From contig JADJEV010000004.1 of NCBI GenBank assembly GCA_016708905.1, forward strand, positions 620,001-684,000: a stretch of DNA of 64,000 nt. Direction: 5' to 3'. Every line of letters starts with the position of its first letter. Position 1 is the first letter of the stretch. The stretch is from Candidatus Methylophosphatis roskildensis. Its GTDB lineage: Bacteria > Pseudomonadota > Gammaproteobacteria > Burkholderiales > Rhodocyclaceae. Below, in pieces: positions 47,300-55,331 of the stretch. Below the pieces are notes generated by a model, which searched no databases, had not been told where the DNA came from, and saw nothing but the letters and a program-made list of their open reading frames with translations. The translations under genes were made by a program, and so were the position numbers.

Positions 47300-48991
47300 C
47301 TACCGACCGCCGTACACCGCCACCCGGGTGGTGCGGTTCATCGCCCGGCAATCCTCCATGGAGAGCCCTTCGGCCGCCGCATTGGCCTCGTTGCACAAGG
47401 GGCGGTCCGGGCCGTTGCCGACGATCTTGAATCGCTCACTCGGAAACTCCCACTGACTCGCCAGATACCCCACCACGGCGCGCGCGCGCGCCTCGGACAA
47501 GCGCATGTTGACTTCCCGCGCGCCGGTGGAGTCCGAGTTGCCGCTCACTTCGAAGTACGCCTTCCCGTTGTTCTCGATGAATGGGACCATTTCGGTATCG
47601 ACGGTCTTTTGCGCGCGTTTGGTGAGTTCGGACGAGCCGGAGGCAAAGCCGACCATGACCGGCTTGGTGACGATGGCATCGGTCTTGGCGGCTTCCTGAA
47701 GCGCCGTCTGGGAGAAGGTCTCCTTGGGCTTCGCCGCTGCCGCCGAAGCAGCGCTGTTTCTGGCGAGAATGGCCTTGATGAAGCGGTAGTCGAAGCTGTC
47801 TTGCGGCGTGATGACAGGCGAATTGGGATTGGCGAGCGCCCCGGCCTTGCGGTAGATTTCGTCGAAGCGGCGGTATACCCGTTCGTAGTGATTGGGCCCG
47901 CCGGCAAGACCGAGGATGCGTGCATTGTCCTCGACGCCGGTCCATACCAGATTGCCGAACAGGCTCTTGATGAACGGCCTACCCTCCTTGTCGGCAAGCA
48001 GCTTGAAGAACTCCTGGGTCTTAACCAAGGCCTCCACGGCACCGTCCGGATCGGCCTTGGCCGCCTCCACGCCGTCCATCCAGCCCTCGACGAACTTCTG
48101 GACCATCGCCTGGCCTTCGGCGGAGTCCAGGATGCGCGAATCGCAAACCATGACGTCGAAGATCAGGTTGGTCGCCGTCTTCGTCGAATACACGACATGG
48201 GCGCCCTTGGCGTTGCGCAAGGCGAGCGACAGGTCCGGATCCCACAACACCGCCGCGTCCACGTTGTTGGATTCGAATGCCGCGCGCACGCCCGCTGTGC
48301 CTTCCTCCACGTTGATGAATACCGTCTTGATGCTCTCCTTCTTGCGGGCGGTCAGCGAAGAGTTCTCGATCGCATCGATCAACATGCCGTGTGACGGTGT
48401 GAACTGAAGCAGCGCAACCGAACGCCCCGCAAGGTCCTCGATCGAGCGGATCTGCGCATCGCGGGCGATCACCGCATCGCCGCCCTGAGTGTTGTCCACG
48501 ATCATCACCGCGCGGGCATCCATCTTTGCGTTGCGCAGGTTAGGCTGCTCCTGCGCCCAGAAGTCGGAGGTTCGCCAGGCGCATTGCGCGGCGCCGGATT
48601 CGAAGATGGTCGCGAGCGTCGGGATGTCATCCTGGATGACAAACTGGATGTTGGCTCCCTTCTTTGCATAGATCGAGCCCGGCTGCGTGGTGAGGCTGTT
48701 GCCGTTGGCCACCAGCGCCGGCGCATAGCCATGGAAGCTGACCAGGCTGACTTTCAGAGCCTTACCCGGCATTGCTACCGCCGCCCCTTGCGAGCCGGGC
48801 GATGCCGCCGCCGGGCTTGCCGGCGCCTTCGCAGCGGAGTCCGTGGCTTGTGCCGGCGTGGAAGTTGCCTCCGATCCACCGCTCCTCGGGCCGAAGCGGT
48901 CTTTGAGTCCGAAATTCCACGCCACCGAACCCGCGGCGGCGAGCACGATGACTGTGATCAGTCCCTTCGCGAGGGGGGTCAGTTGGGCCAT
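47300..48991 (-). CDS. Membrane-anchored solute-binding protein fused to an OmpA domain
   Basis: 563-residue protein. An N-terminal TM anchor (GLITVIVLAAAGSVAWNF) leads to an Ala/Pro-rich linker and then an NMT1/SsuA-like periplasmic binding domain (LKVSLVSFHGYAPALVANGN, then LLQFTPSHGMLIDAI and DAAVLWDPDLSLAL). The last ~130 residues are an OmpA-type peptidoglycan-binding domain (FEVSGNSDSTGAREVNMRLS, EARARAVVGYL, terminal NRTTRVAVYG). A strong AGGAGGT precedes ATG 48991. The fusion would hold the importer's receptor between inner membrane and cell wall. Confidence 0.88.
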   Translation of the reverse strand: MAQLTPLAKGLITVIVLAAAGSVAWNFGLKDRFGPRSGGSEATSTPAQATDSAAKAPASPAAASPGSQGAAVAMPGKALKVSLVSFHGYAPALVANGNSLTTQPGSIYAKKGANIQFVIQDDIPTLATIFESGAAQCAWRTSDFWAQEQPNLRNAKMDARAVMIVDNTQGGDAVIARDAQIRSIEDLAGRSVALLQFTPSHGMLIDAIENSSLTARKKESIKTVFINVEEGTAGVRAAFESNNVDAAVLWDPDLSLALRNAKGAHVVYSTKTATNLIFDVMVCDSRILDSAEGQAMVQKFVEGWMDGVEAAKADPDGAVEALVKTQEFFKLLADKEGRPFIKSLFGNLVWTGVEDNARILGLAGGPNHYERVYRRFDEIYRKAGALANPNSPVITPQDSFDYRFIKAILARNSAASAAAAKPKETFSQTALQEAAKTDAIVTKPVMVGFASGSSELTKRAQKTVDTEMVPFIENNGKAYFEVSGNSDSTGAREVNMRLSEARARAVVGYLASQWEFPSERFKIVGNGPDRPLCNEANAAAEGLSMEDCRAMNRTTRVAVYGGR

Positions 48992-49008
48992 GCGGTTTAC
49001 CTCCTGAG

Positions 49009-49674
49009 TCAGACCGGTTGAGAGAAGCTCGCCGGGATCTCGGCAAAGCGCTCGATTTCCTTGTCCATTCGCCGCAGCTCGCGTGCCGCCGCTTCGCGCG
49101 TGGCTCGCAGACCCCCTTCGAGGTTGGTCGTCTCCTGAGCGGCCCTGGCTACCTCGCGCTCCAGCAGTTGCTCGAGCTCCGAGATCTGCGCCCGGATCTC
49201 CGCGATGGCACGCTCGAGGGACGCTTTCCCTTCCACGATCCTGGCGCTGACCTGCTCTTCGGTGGCCGCCACTTGCGCCGCCAAACGCTTTTTGTAGGCC
49301 TCTAGGGCCGCGATCTTGCGCTGGGCGTCGAGCAAAGGGTCGGAGATCTGCCAACTATCCTCCGCTGCGTCCATCGCCAGTACGGCCGTTTTGCGCGTGG
49401 CAGCGTCCATGGCGCGCAATCCATCCAGCAGGCGCAGGAGCTTTTCCGCCGGGAAAGGCGACGGCGACACTGCGGCCAGGGCGAAGATGTCTTCCAGTAC
49501 AACCGCTTCGTCGATGCCGCCTTCGAGGACCGGCAACGGTGCAACAGGGGCTTCAGCCGCGGCTCCCTCAGGCGAATCTGTGATTGCCTCCCTGGCAGAT
49601 GGCGACAATGTGCGTTCGTCCTCCGACAGATCGACCAACTTGGCTTTCGCCAGGAACTCCATCAATCCCTTCAT
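49009..49674 (-). CDS. Coiled-coil protein, first gene of the PspA/ABC array
   Basis: 221-residue cytosolic protein without a recognised family. Residues 1-100 are acidic and mixed (FLAKAKLVDLSEDERTL); from about 110 to 215 runs a long coiled coil (LDAQRKIAALEAYKKRLAAQ, EQLLEREVARAAQETTN). ATG 49674 (MKGLMEF) has GGAGGG just upstream and is preferred to ATG 49725. It is 17 bp from the next gene. A structural partner of the PspA-like protein is plausible but unproven. Confidence 0.72.
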   Translation of the reverse strand: MKGLMEFLAKAKLVDLSEDERTLSPSAREAITDSPEGAAAEAPVAPLPVLEGGIDEAVVLEDIFALAAVSPSPFPAEKLLRLLDGLRAMDAATRKTAVLAMDAAEDSWQISDPLLDAQRKIAALEAYKKRLAAQVAATEEQVSARIVEGKASLERAIAEIRAQISELEQLLEREVARAAQETTNLEGGLRATREAAARELRRMDKEIERFAEIPASFSQPV

Positions 49675-49706
49675 CAGCTTCCCTCCAAGGCCCCCAAGAC
49701 TACCGT

Positions 49707-49733
49707 ATTGTAAATTCCATTGCATATACACAA
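49707..49733 (-). promoter_or_regulatory. Candidate promoter of the PspA/ABC array
   Basis: Minus-strand TACAAT (49707-49712) and TTGTGT (49728-49733) have a short 15-bp spacer, 33 bp before ATG 49674, in a local AT-rich stretch. Weak by spacing. No sigma-54 -24/-12 element, as used by classical psp operons, was seen. Confidence 0.3.
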
Positions 49734-49800
49734 GGCGCTTGTCTGAAAAATTGCCTGTGCTTGGATCGGGTGTGCGGCTTCGCGTGAATCCCCCAATGCG

Positions 49801-49919
49801 GGCCGGCCTGCAGGCCGCATGGGACGGCCGTCTGCAGGGTGGCACCCCCAGAAAGCGCGTGGAATGGCGCTGCTGGGGGCGGCATGCCGCAGAGCGCCAG
49901 TTGGCGCTGCTTTCAGGGC
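49801..49919 (+). repeat. ~120-bp dispersed repeat, family B copy 2
   Basis: Direct repeat of 40953-41070 with scattered mismatches, located upstream of the eight-gene array. The flanking GTGCGGCTTCGCG before it also matches the first copy, so similarity extends somewhat to the left. Confidence 0.85.
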
Positions 49920-50100
49920 ATCACGCTGCGCACGACTGCGCAATGCAAGGCTGTTATACGCGATCCCCTGTTCGCAGCGGGCGTACGGTCGACCTACGAC
50001 ATCAGTCGGGTGTTCGCGGCTGGCCGATACGCGCAGACTTCGATTGGCAAGCGGTGCTGCCGCGAAGCAAACCCTATCCGCGCACCGGGAGGCCGACACC

Positions 50101-51006
50101 ATGTCACCTTTGCAATCACGACGCTTTCGCCTGATGGGGCCGCTCGGCAGCCGTTTCGGCGGACTCGCGGCGAACCGGCTGTTCGCCAGCGTCCGGCACT
50201 ATGTGACCTTCAATCCCGGTGAGACGGTCGAAGACGCTGTCGCGGCGCTGGAGCCAGAACCGGTCTGGCAGCCGGGTGGGGGGCAGAAGGTGCTGACCGT
50301 CTATGCCGAATTCTCCGATCCGTGGAAGTCGGTGGCGCAGGAAATCGAGGCCATCAACACCGGTCAATGGCATCCGGGCGACAAAGACTTCAAGTCGCTC
50401 GCGCAGTACTTCAAGTTCGCAAACCATCGCGTCAGAAAGATCGCTTCGCTCGGCGGCTTGCTCAACGCGATGATCGCGCTGCCGGAAGGCAGCATCGGGC
50501 GCCTGAACATCATCACGCACGCGACCGGGTACGGCTTCGCGCTGGCCGGCAAGGTCATCGTCGGCGACGTGGAACTCGGCCGCGACGACGATCCGGCCGA
50601 CGACGTCACCTTCATCGACGCCACGGAACTGAGCAAGCTGCGCGCGTGCAATTCGGTCGACTGCGGCAAGCCCGACATGCCGTTTCGCCCCGGCAGCCAG
50701 AAGCAGACGAAGGGCTTCACCTTCCAGGACGCCTTGAAGCGCCTGGCACCGGGCAACGCCTTCATCTACCTCTATGGCTGCAAGGGTGGCTCGCAGGATA
50801 CGTCGCTGATCCAGGCGCTCGCGGATACCTTCGATGCCCGCGTCTGGGGGTTCCGCCAGGAGCTATGGTACTTCCCTGAGATCGATGGCAAACGCATAAG
50901 GAACCGCAACTGGTGCCAGTACCCAAAGCTCTCCGGCGAAAAGGTGCAGGGCTTGCAGAACCTGGTGCCGGACAACTTCGCCAAGCCCGCCGCGGCGACC
51001 CGATGA
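50101..51006 (+). CDS. Protein with caspase-like His/Cys pattern (DUF4347-like)
   Basis: 301-residue protein, start ATG 50101 with GGGAGG upstream. A strand-His motif (RLNIITHATGYGFALAG) is followed about 100 residues later by a strand-Cys motif (NAFIYLYGCKGG), then a helix and DTFDARVWGFRQEL. This order matches the catalytic dyad layout of caspase-like folds and the YGC segment of DUF4347 domains. It may be a cysteine peptidase or an inactive relative. No signal peptide. It is divergent from the PspA/ABC array. Confidence 0.6.
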   Translation: MSPLQSRRFRLMGPLGSRFGGLAANRLFASVRHYVTFNPGETVEDAVAALEPEPVWQPGGGQKVLTVYAEFSDPWKSVAQEIEAINTGQWHPGDKDFKSLAQYFKFANHRVRKIASLGGLLNAMIALPEGSIGRLNIITHATGYGFALAGKVIVGDVELGRDDDPADDVTFIDATELSKLRACNSVDCGKPDMPFRPGSQKQTKGFTFQDALKRLAPGNAFIYLYGCKGGSQDTSLIQALADTFDARVWGFRQELWYFPEIDGKRIRNRNWCQYPKLSGEKVQGLQNLVPDNFAKPAAATR

Positions 51007-51049
51007 CCCGCTCGGCTCAGCCGGCCCGGGCCTGCGCCTCGCGGGCTCG

Positions 51050-51172
51050 GAGCTTGTGAAGAAATCATCGCGAGCGGCCCGAGTTCGGTCCGAGGAGCGC
51101 AGATGTACTCAGTGCTACATCGAGCACCGCAGGGCCGAAATCGCGGCGCGCAGCAGATTTGTTCACAAGCTC
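51050..51172. repeat. MITE-like long inverted repeat
   Basis: The ends GAGCTTGTGAA (51050-51060) and TTCACAAGCTC (51162-51172) are exact inverted copies, and pairing continues imperfectly for about 38 bp inward (AAATCATCGCGAGCGGCC against the CGCGGCGCGCAGCAGATTT side). No ORF. It fills the gap between the caspase-like gene and the membrane protein gene and touches the latter's stop codon. Confidence 0.75.
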
Positions 51173-52717
51173 TCAGCGCGCCTCGAGCAGCCGGGCCAGC
51201 ACGGCCTCGGCCGCGGCGCTGTCGAGCGCGCCGGCGTCGAACCAGTCGAAGCGCGGCGAGCCGGCGCCGATGGCGGCGTTTGCCGCGGCGCGGTCGGTCT
51301 GCGTATCGAACAGCAGCACCACGCGCTGCAGGTGGCCAGCCTGCGCCAGCACGCCGAGCTCGTGCAGGCAGCCGGCGTTGCCGGCGACTAGTCCGCGCAG
51401 GTCCATCAGCACCACGTCGGCGCGCGCCACCAGCGCAGCCAGCGCGAGCTTCCAGGTCGAATCGAAGCAGTAGAAATCGGCGACGCGAAAGCGTCCATCG
51501 GGATCGGGCGCCACGTCGATCGCGGCCAACTGGCGCGCGAGATCGTCGCCGCCCGCGATGAAGCGGTTGCGCAGCCGGCCATTGAGAAAGGCGAACAGTT
51601 CGTCGGGTTCCAGCGTGTTGAGCGCCAGATCGGTGCCGGCGATCAGGCTCGCCGTGCCGCTGTAACGCCAGCGCTCGACGACCGAATCGAACAGCGCCTG
51701 CACCTGGGCATCGCGGCGGAATACGCGCAGCACCAGCAGATTGGGCGCCTCGGCGGGCGGCGCGAGCCAGCCGCGCGCCAGCCGCATGCCCAGCGGTATC
51801 CACAGCCAGCAGCCGATCACCGTGAGCGACCAGGCGCCGATGCCGTGGCTGGCGGCCAGCGCATCGACCAGCAGCGCGACCAGCCAGTAGCTGCCCATCA
51901 GATAGAGCGGTTCGGAGAAGCGCTTGGCCTCGTAGCCACGCGCCAGCGCGCGCGCCAGGCGCCAGGACGGCCAGGCCAGCAGCAGCCAGGGTGCGAGGGC
52001 GAACACGCCGATGGTCGTCCAAGCGCCGAATGCGCCGACGACGGGTGCCAGACGCTGCGTGGCTGTCTCGCTGGCCATCAGACCCTGCAGCAAATCGGTG
52101 CCGACGACCGAGGCACCGGCCATTATCAGGAACAGTGGCAGCAGGTATGGTCCGATCGCGCGTGCGCGCCCGCTCGCCGCCAGGCCGAAGGCGATCAGCG
52201 GCGTGGCGATGGTGCCGAGCAGCCAAAACGCCACCGTCGCTGGCGACTGTTCGCCGGTCGAGCGCAGCCATACGAGTGCGCCGACGCAGGCGACGTAGGC
52301 AGTGCTGGCCAGTGCGATACGCAGCCAGCTCCAGCGCCAAAGCTGGCCGAGCGCCGGCACCATCACCCAGGCAAAGGCCAGGCCGAGCAGCGTGAGCTTG
52401 ATCGGCCCGTAGCCGGTTTCGTTATAGACGAACTGCAGGCTCCACCATGACTGGGTGAGTCCGATCGCCAGCGAGATGGCGACGATGGTCAGCGCGAGCC
52501 TGCCCCGGGCTCTGCGGTTCTGCGTGATGCTCGAGGTACGCGCGCGGCGCGACTGCTGCGGCAGTGCCGCCGCCGGGGCGCCCGCATCGCTCGGCGGGGC
52601 GCCCTGCGACATCAGTGCCAGCACGCGCTTGCGGTACCAGGCGGCGACAATGCGGCCGACCACCGCGCCGGCGAGAACCGCGAAGATCAGTGCGAACGCG
52701 ACCTTGCCATCCCACAT
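51173..52717 (-). CDS. Multi-pass membrane protein with TIR-like C-terminal domain
   Basis: 514-residue protein with about eight to nine hydrophobic segments in residues 1-320 and a soluble C-terminal ~190 residues. The latter has an alternating pattern (LLVLRVFRRDAQVQALFDSV, WKLALAALVARADVVLMDLR, NAGCLHELGVLAQAG, RVVLLFD) like TIR or related Rossmann-type domains, in which a Glu after a Gly-rich turn can be catalytic. Family not recognised. ATG 52717 begins at the first TM. The stop abuts the inverted repeat at 51050-51172. Confidence 0.65.
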   Translation of the reverse strand: MWDGKVAFALIFAVLAGAVVGRIVAAWYRKRVLALMSQGAPPSDAGAPAAALPQQSRRARTSSITQNRRARGRLALTIVAISLAIGLTQSWWSLQFVYNETGYGPIKLTLLGLAFAWVMVPALGQLWRWSWLRIALASTAYVACVGALVWLRSTGEQSPATVAFWLLGTIATPLIAFGLAASGRARAIGPYLLPLFLIMAGASVVGTDLLQGLMASETATQRLAPVVGAFGAWTTIGVFALAPWLLLAWPSWRLARALARGYEAKRFSEPLYLMGSYWLVALLVDALAASHGIGAWSLTVIGCWLWIPLGMRLARGWLAPPAEAPNLLVLRVFRRDAQVQALFDSVVERWRYSGTASLIAGTDLALNTLEPDELFAFLNGRLRNRFIAGGDDLARQLAAIDVAPDPDGRFRVADFYCFDSTWKLALAALVARADVVLMDLRGLVAGNAGCLHELGVLAQAGHLQRVVLLFDTQTDRAAANAAIGAGSPRFDWFDAGALDSAAAEAVLARLLEAR

Positions 52718-52795
52718 CGCTCACCCCCTCCGGTGCGATCGATTCACCTGGCAGCCTGCCGGGCGCAGTTCGCGGCGTGTGTTGTCGCGCGCCGT

Positions 52796-53218
52796 CTATC
52801 TGTCTTTGCGGTCCTTGTATTTTTCCTTGTGCTTGTCCTTCTGCTTGCCCGGGCGGCGATCGTCGTCGCGGTGATGCTCGTGGCGTTCGCGGTAGGCGGG
52901 TACATAGACATCGTTGTACCAGCGATCCTGCACGAAGTAGACCGGCCGGCCGCAGGCGTTGTAGCGCCGGCAGTGCTTGCGCCAGTTCCTGGCGTGGCCC
53001 GGCGGCACGTGGAGGTAGACCGGCTGGCGCACCACGCCGACCGGCACGCGCTCGATGACGACGGGTTGACGGTAAATCACTACCGGTGGCGGGAAATCGC
53101 CGATGTCGATGCGGCCGTAGAAGCCGGGTTGCCCGATGCTGATGGAAACGCCGACATCCGCGGCGAGGGCCGGGACGGCCGCAACTGCGAGCGCGGTGCT
53201 GACGAGGATTCGCTTCAT
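52796..53218 (-). CDS. Secreted basic protein of unknown function
   Basis: 140-residue protein with a clear signal peptide (MKRILVSTALAVAAVPALAA). The mature part has VSISIGQPGFYGRIDIGDFP and VVIYRQPVVIERVP, then a Cys pair (HCRRYNACG) and a strongly charged His/Lys/Arg/Asp tail (DRRPGKQKDKHKEKYKDRK). AAAGGA precedes ATG 53218. Similar short exported proteins with PPxVIYRQP-type segments are common in betaproteobacteria; role unknown. Confidence 0.8.
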   Translation of the reverse strand: MKRILVSTALAVAAVPALAADVGVSISIGQPGFYGRIDIGDFPPPVVIYRQPVVIERVPVGVVRQPVYLHVPPGHARNWRKHCRRYNACGRPVYFVQDRWYNDVYVPAYRERHEHHRDDDRRPGKQKDKHKEKYKDRKDR

Positions 53219-53314
53219 CTTCCAGTCCTTTCTGCAGGTGGTTGCGAGCATTCCGACGTCTGTCGGTCGCGTCACGCGGGCGGCTAGGGAATCATCAAGG
53301 CTGGATTTGCCCGA

Positions 53315-53344
53315 TTGGAAATCTCGATTGCCATCCACTACACT
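53315..53344 (+). promoter_or_regulatory. Candidate promoter of class I phaC
   Basis: TTGGAA (53315-53320) and TACACT (53339-53344) have an 18-bp spacer, 136 bp before the phaC start. Moderate match only. Confidence 0.35.
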
Positions 53345-53480
53345 ACTTCGCCTGTCGGCCGCTCCCGCGGTGTGGCTGCCTCGTCGCAGTTTACCGTTGC
53401 GAGGTTCGACAGACGAAACATGACATCTGCAGCGAATCCGTTCACACGCTGCTTCAACCTGCCATGAAAGGCGTTCATTC

Positions 53481-55226
53481 ATGACTCCGGAGCAGTCCGC
53501 CGCAGCGATGCAGAGTTTCTTCGAGGCCGGCCAGGCCATGACTAAGGCATACCTGGAGTTCGTCGCCAACCAGCAATCGGCCTTCTCCTTGCCCGCGGCC
53601 GGGCCGGTGGGGGGCGCGATGCAGGTGCCGATGCCCGACCTCGAGCCGTTCATGGCGCTGCAGCGCGATCTAGCGGCCCAGCAGGCCCAATTGTGGCACA
53701 CGATACTGCAGCGCAAGCCGGGCGAGGCGGGCGAGCCGATGGTCAAGCCGGAAGCCGGCGATCGTCGCTTTCATGCGCCGGAGTGGGCCGAGTCGCCGAT
53801 CTATGATTATCTGCGTCAGGCCTATCTGCTCAATGCCGACTACCTGAAGAAGGTCGCCGAGGCGATGCCGATTTCCGATGGACCGGTCAAGACGCGCATG
53901 CAGTTTCTGACCCGCCAGTTCGTCGATGCCATGGCGCCATCCAACTTCGCCGCCACCAATCCGGAGTTCGTCAAGACCGCCCTCGAGACCAATGGCGAGA
54001 GCATCACCGAGGGCATCAAGAACATGCTGGCCGATCTGGACAAGGGCCGCATCTCGATGACCGACGAAGGGGCGTTCGAGATCGGCCGCAATATCGCGAC
54101 CACACCCGGCGCCGTGGTGTTCGAGAACGACCTGATGCAATTGATCCAATACACGCCCAGCACCGACCAGGTTTTCGAGCGGCCGATCCTGCTGGTGCCG
54201 CCGTGCATCAACAAGTACTACCTGATGGATCTGCAGCCCGAGAACTCCTTCGTCCGCTACATCGTCGAGCAGGGATTCACGGTCTTCCTGATCTCCTGGC
54301 GCAGTGCCACCGAGGAGCAGGGCCACCGCACCTGGGACGACTACCTCGAGATGGGGCCGATCAAGGCGCTGACGCTGGTGCGGGAGATCACCGGCACGCC
54401 CAAACCCAACGTGCTGGGCTTCTGCATCGGCGGCCCGATCCTGTGCTCGTCGCTGGGGGTGTTGAATGCCCGTGGCGAAGATCCGGTCGAGAGCCTGACC
54501 CTGATGACATCGCTGCTCGATTATTCGGAACCGGGCGAGATCGGCGCCCTGGTGACCGAGGGAACGGTCTCCGCTTACGAGGCCTCGATCGGCAAGGGCG
54601 GCGTGCTGCACGGGCGCGATCTGGCCAGCGTGTTCTCCTCGCTGCGGGCCAACGATCTGATCTGGCAGTATGTCGTCGGCAATTACCTCAAGGGCAAGAA
54701 GCCGGAACCCTTCGATCTGCTCTACTGGAATTCCGACAGCACCAATCTGCCGGGGCCGTGCTTCACCTGGTACCTGCGCAATCTGTACCTGGGCAACAGC
54801 CTGCGCGTACCGGGCAAGCTCGAGATGCTGGGCGTCAAGGTCGATCTGCACAAGATCAAGGTGCCGAGCTACCTGATGGCGGCGCGCGAAGACCACATCG
54901 TGCCCTGGCACGGGGCCTACCTGTCGCGCAAGGTTCTCGGCGGCCCGACTACCTTCGTGCTGGCCGCGAGCGGCCACATCGCGGGTTCGATCAATCCGGT
55001 GTCGAAGAATCGCCGCAACTACTGGGTGAACGATAGCGACAAGGTTCTGACCTCCGACGAGTGGGTGGCCGGTGCCACCGAAAAGAAGGGAAGCTGGTGG
55101 TCGCACTGGACCGAATGGCTCGGCCAGCGCAGTGGCAAGAAGGTCGCTCCCCCGAAGAATCCCGGCAGCGCGACCTACACCGAGATCGAGCCGGCGCCCG
55201 GCCGCTACGTCAAGGCGCGGGCGTAG
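53481..55226 (+). CDS. phaC: Class I poly(3-hydroxyalkanoate) synthase
   Basis: 581-residue polymerase for short-chain (R)-3-hydroxyacyl-CoA. The box GFCIGG carries Cys315; Asp in AREDHIVPWHGAY and His in AASGHIAGSINP complete the triad. The N-terminal region contains the LTRQFVDAMAPSNFAATNP signature of class I enzymes. Length and layout match Cupriavidus PhaC. ATG 53481 follows AAAGGCG. No phaA, phaB or phasin is adjacent. It is the third PhaC-family gene of the window. Confidence 0.96.
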   Translation: MTPEQSAAAMQSFFEAGQAMTKAYLEFVANQQSAFSLPAAGPVGGAMQVPMPDLEPFMALQRDLAAQQAQLWHTILQRKPGEAGEPMVKPEAGDRRFHAPEWAESPIYDYLRQAYLLNADYLKKVAEAMPISDGPVKTRMQFLTRQFVDAMAPSNFAATNPEFVKTALETNGESITEGIKNMLADLDKGRISMTDEGAFEIGRNIATTPGAVVFENDLMQLIQYTPSTDQVFERPILLVPPCINKYYLMDLQPENSFVRYIVEQGFTVFLISWRSATEEQGHRTWDDYLEMGPIKALTLVREITGTPKPNVLGFCIGGPILCSSLGVLNARGEDPVESLTLMTSLLDYSEPGEIGALVTEGTVSAYEASIGKGGVLHGRDLASVFSSLRANDLIWQYVVGNYLKGKKPEPFDLLYWNSDSTNLPGPCFTWYLRNLYLGNSLRVPGKLEMLGVKVDLHKIKVPSYLMAAREDHIVPWHGAYLSRKVLGGPTTFVLAASGHIAGSINPVSKNRRNYWVNDSDKVLTSDEWVAGATEKKGSWWSHWTEWLGQRSGKKVAPPKNPGSATYTEIEPAPGRYVKARA

Positions 55227-55331
55227 CAGGTTTGCTAGAAGGCGTGCGGAAGCGGGCGCACGCCGGCCGATCCAGCGGGTTCGTGGCAGGCGCCGCGCCG
55301 CCCCCGCGAGCGGCGTGAGATCATCGCGTTC

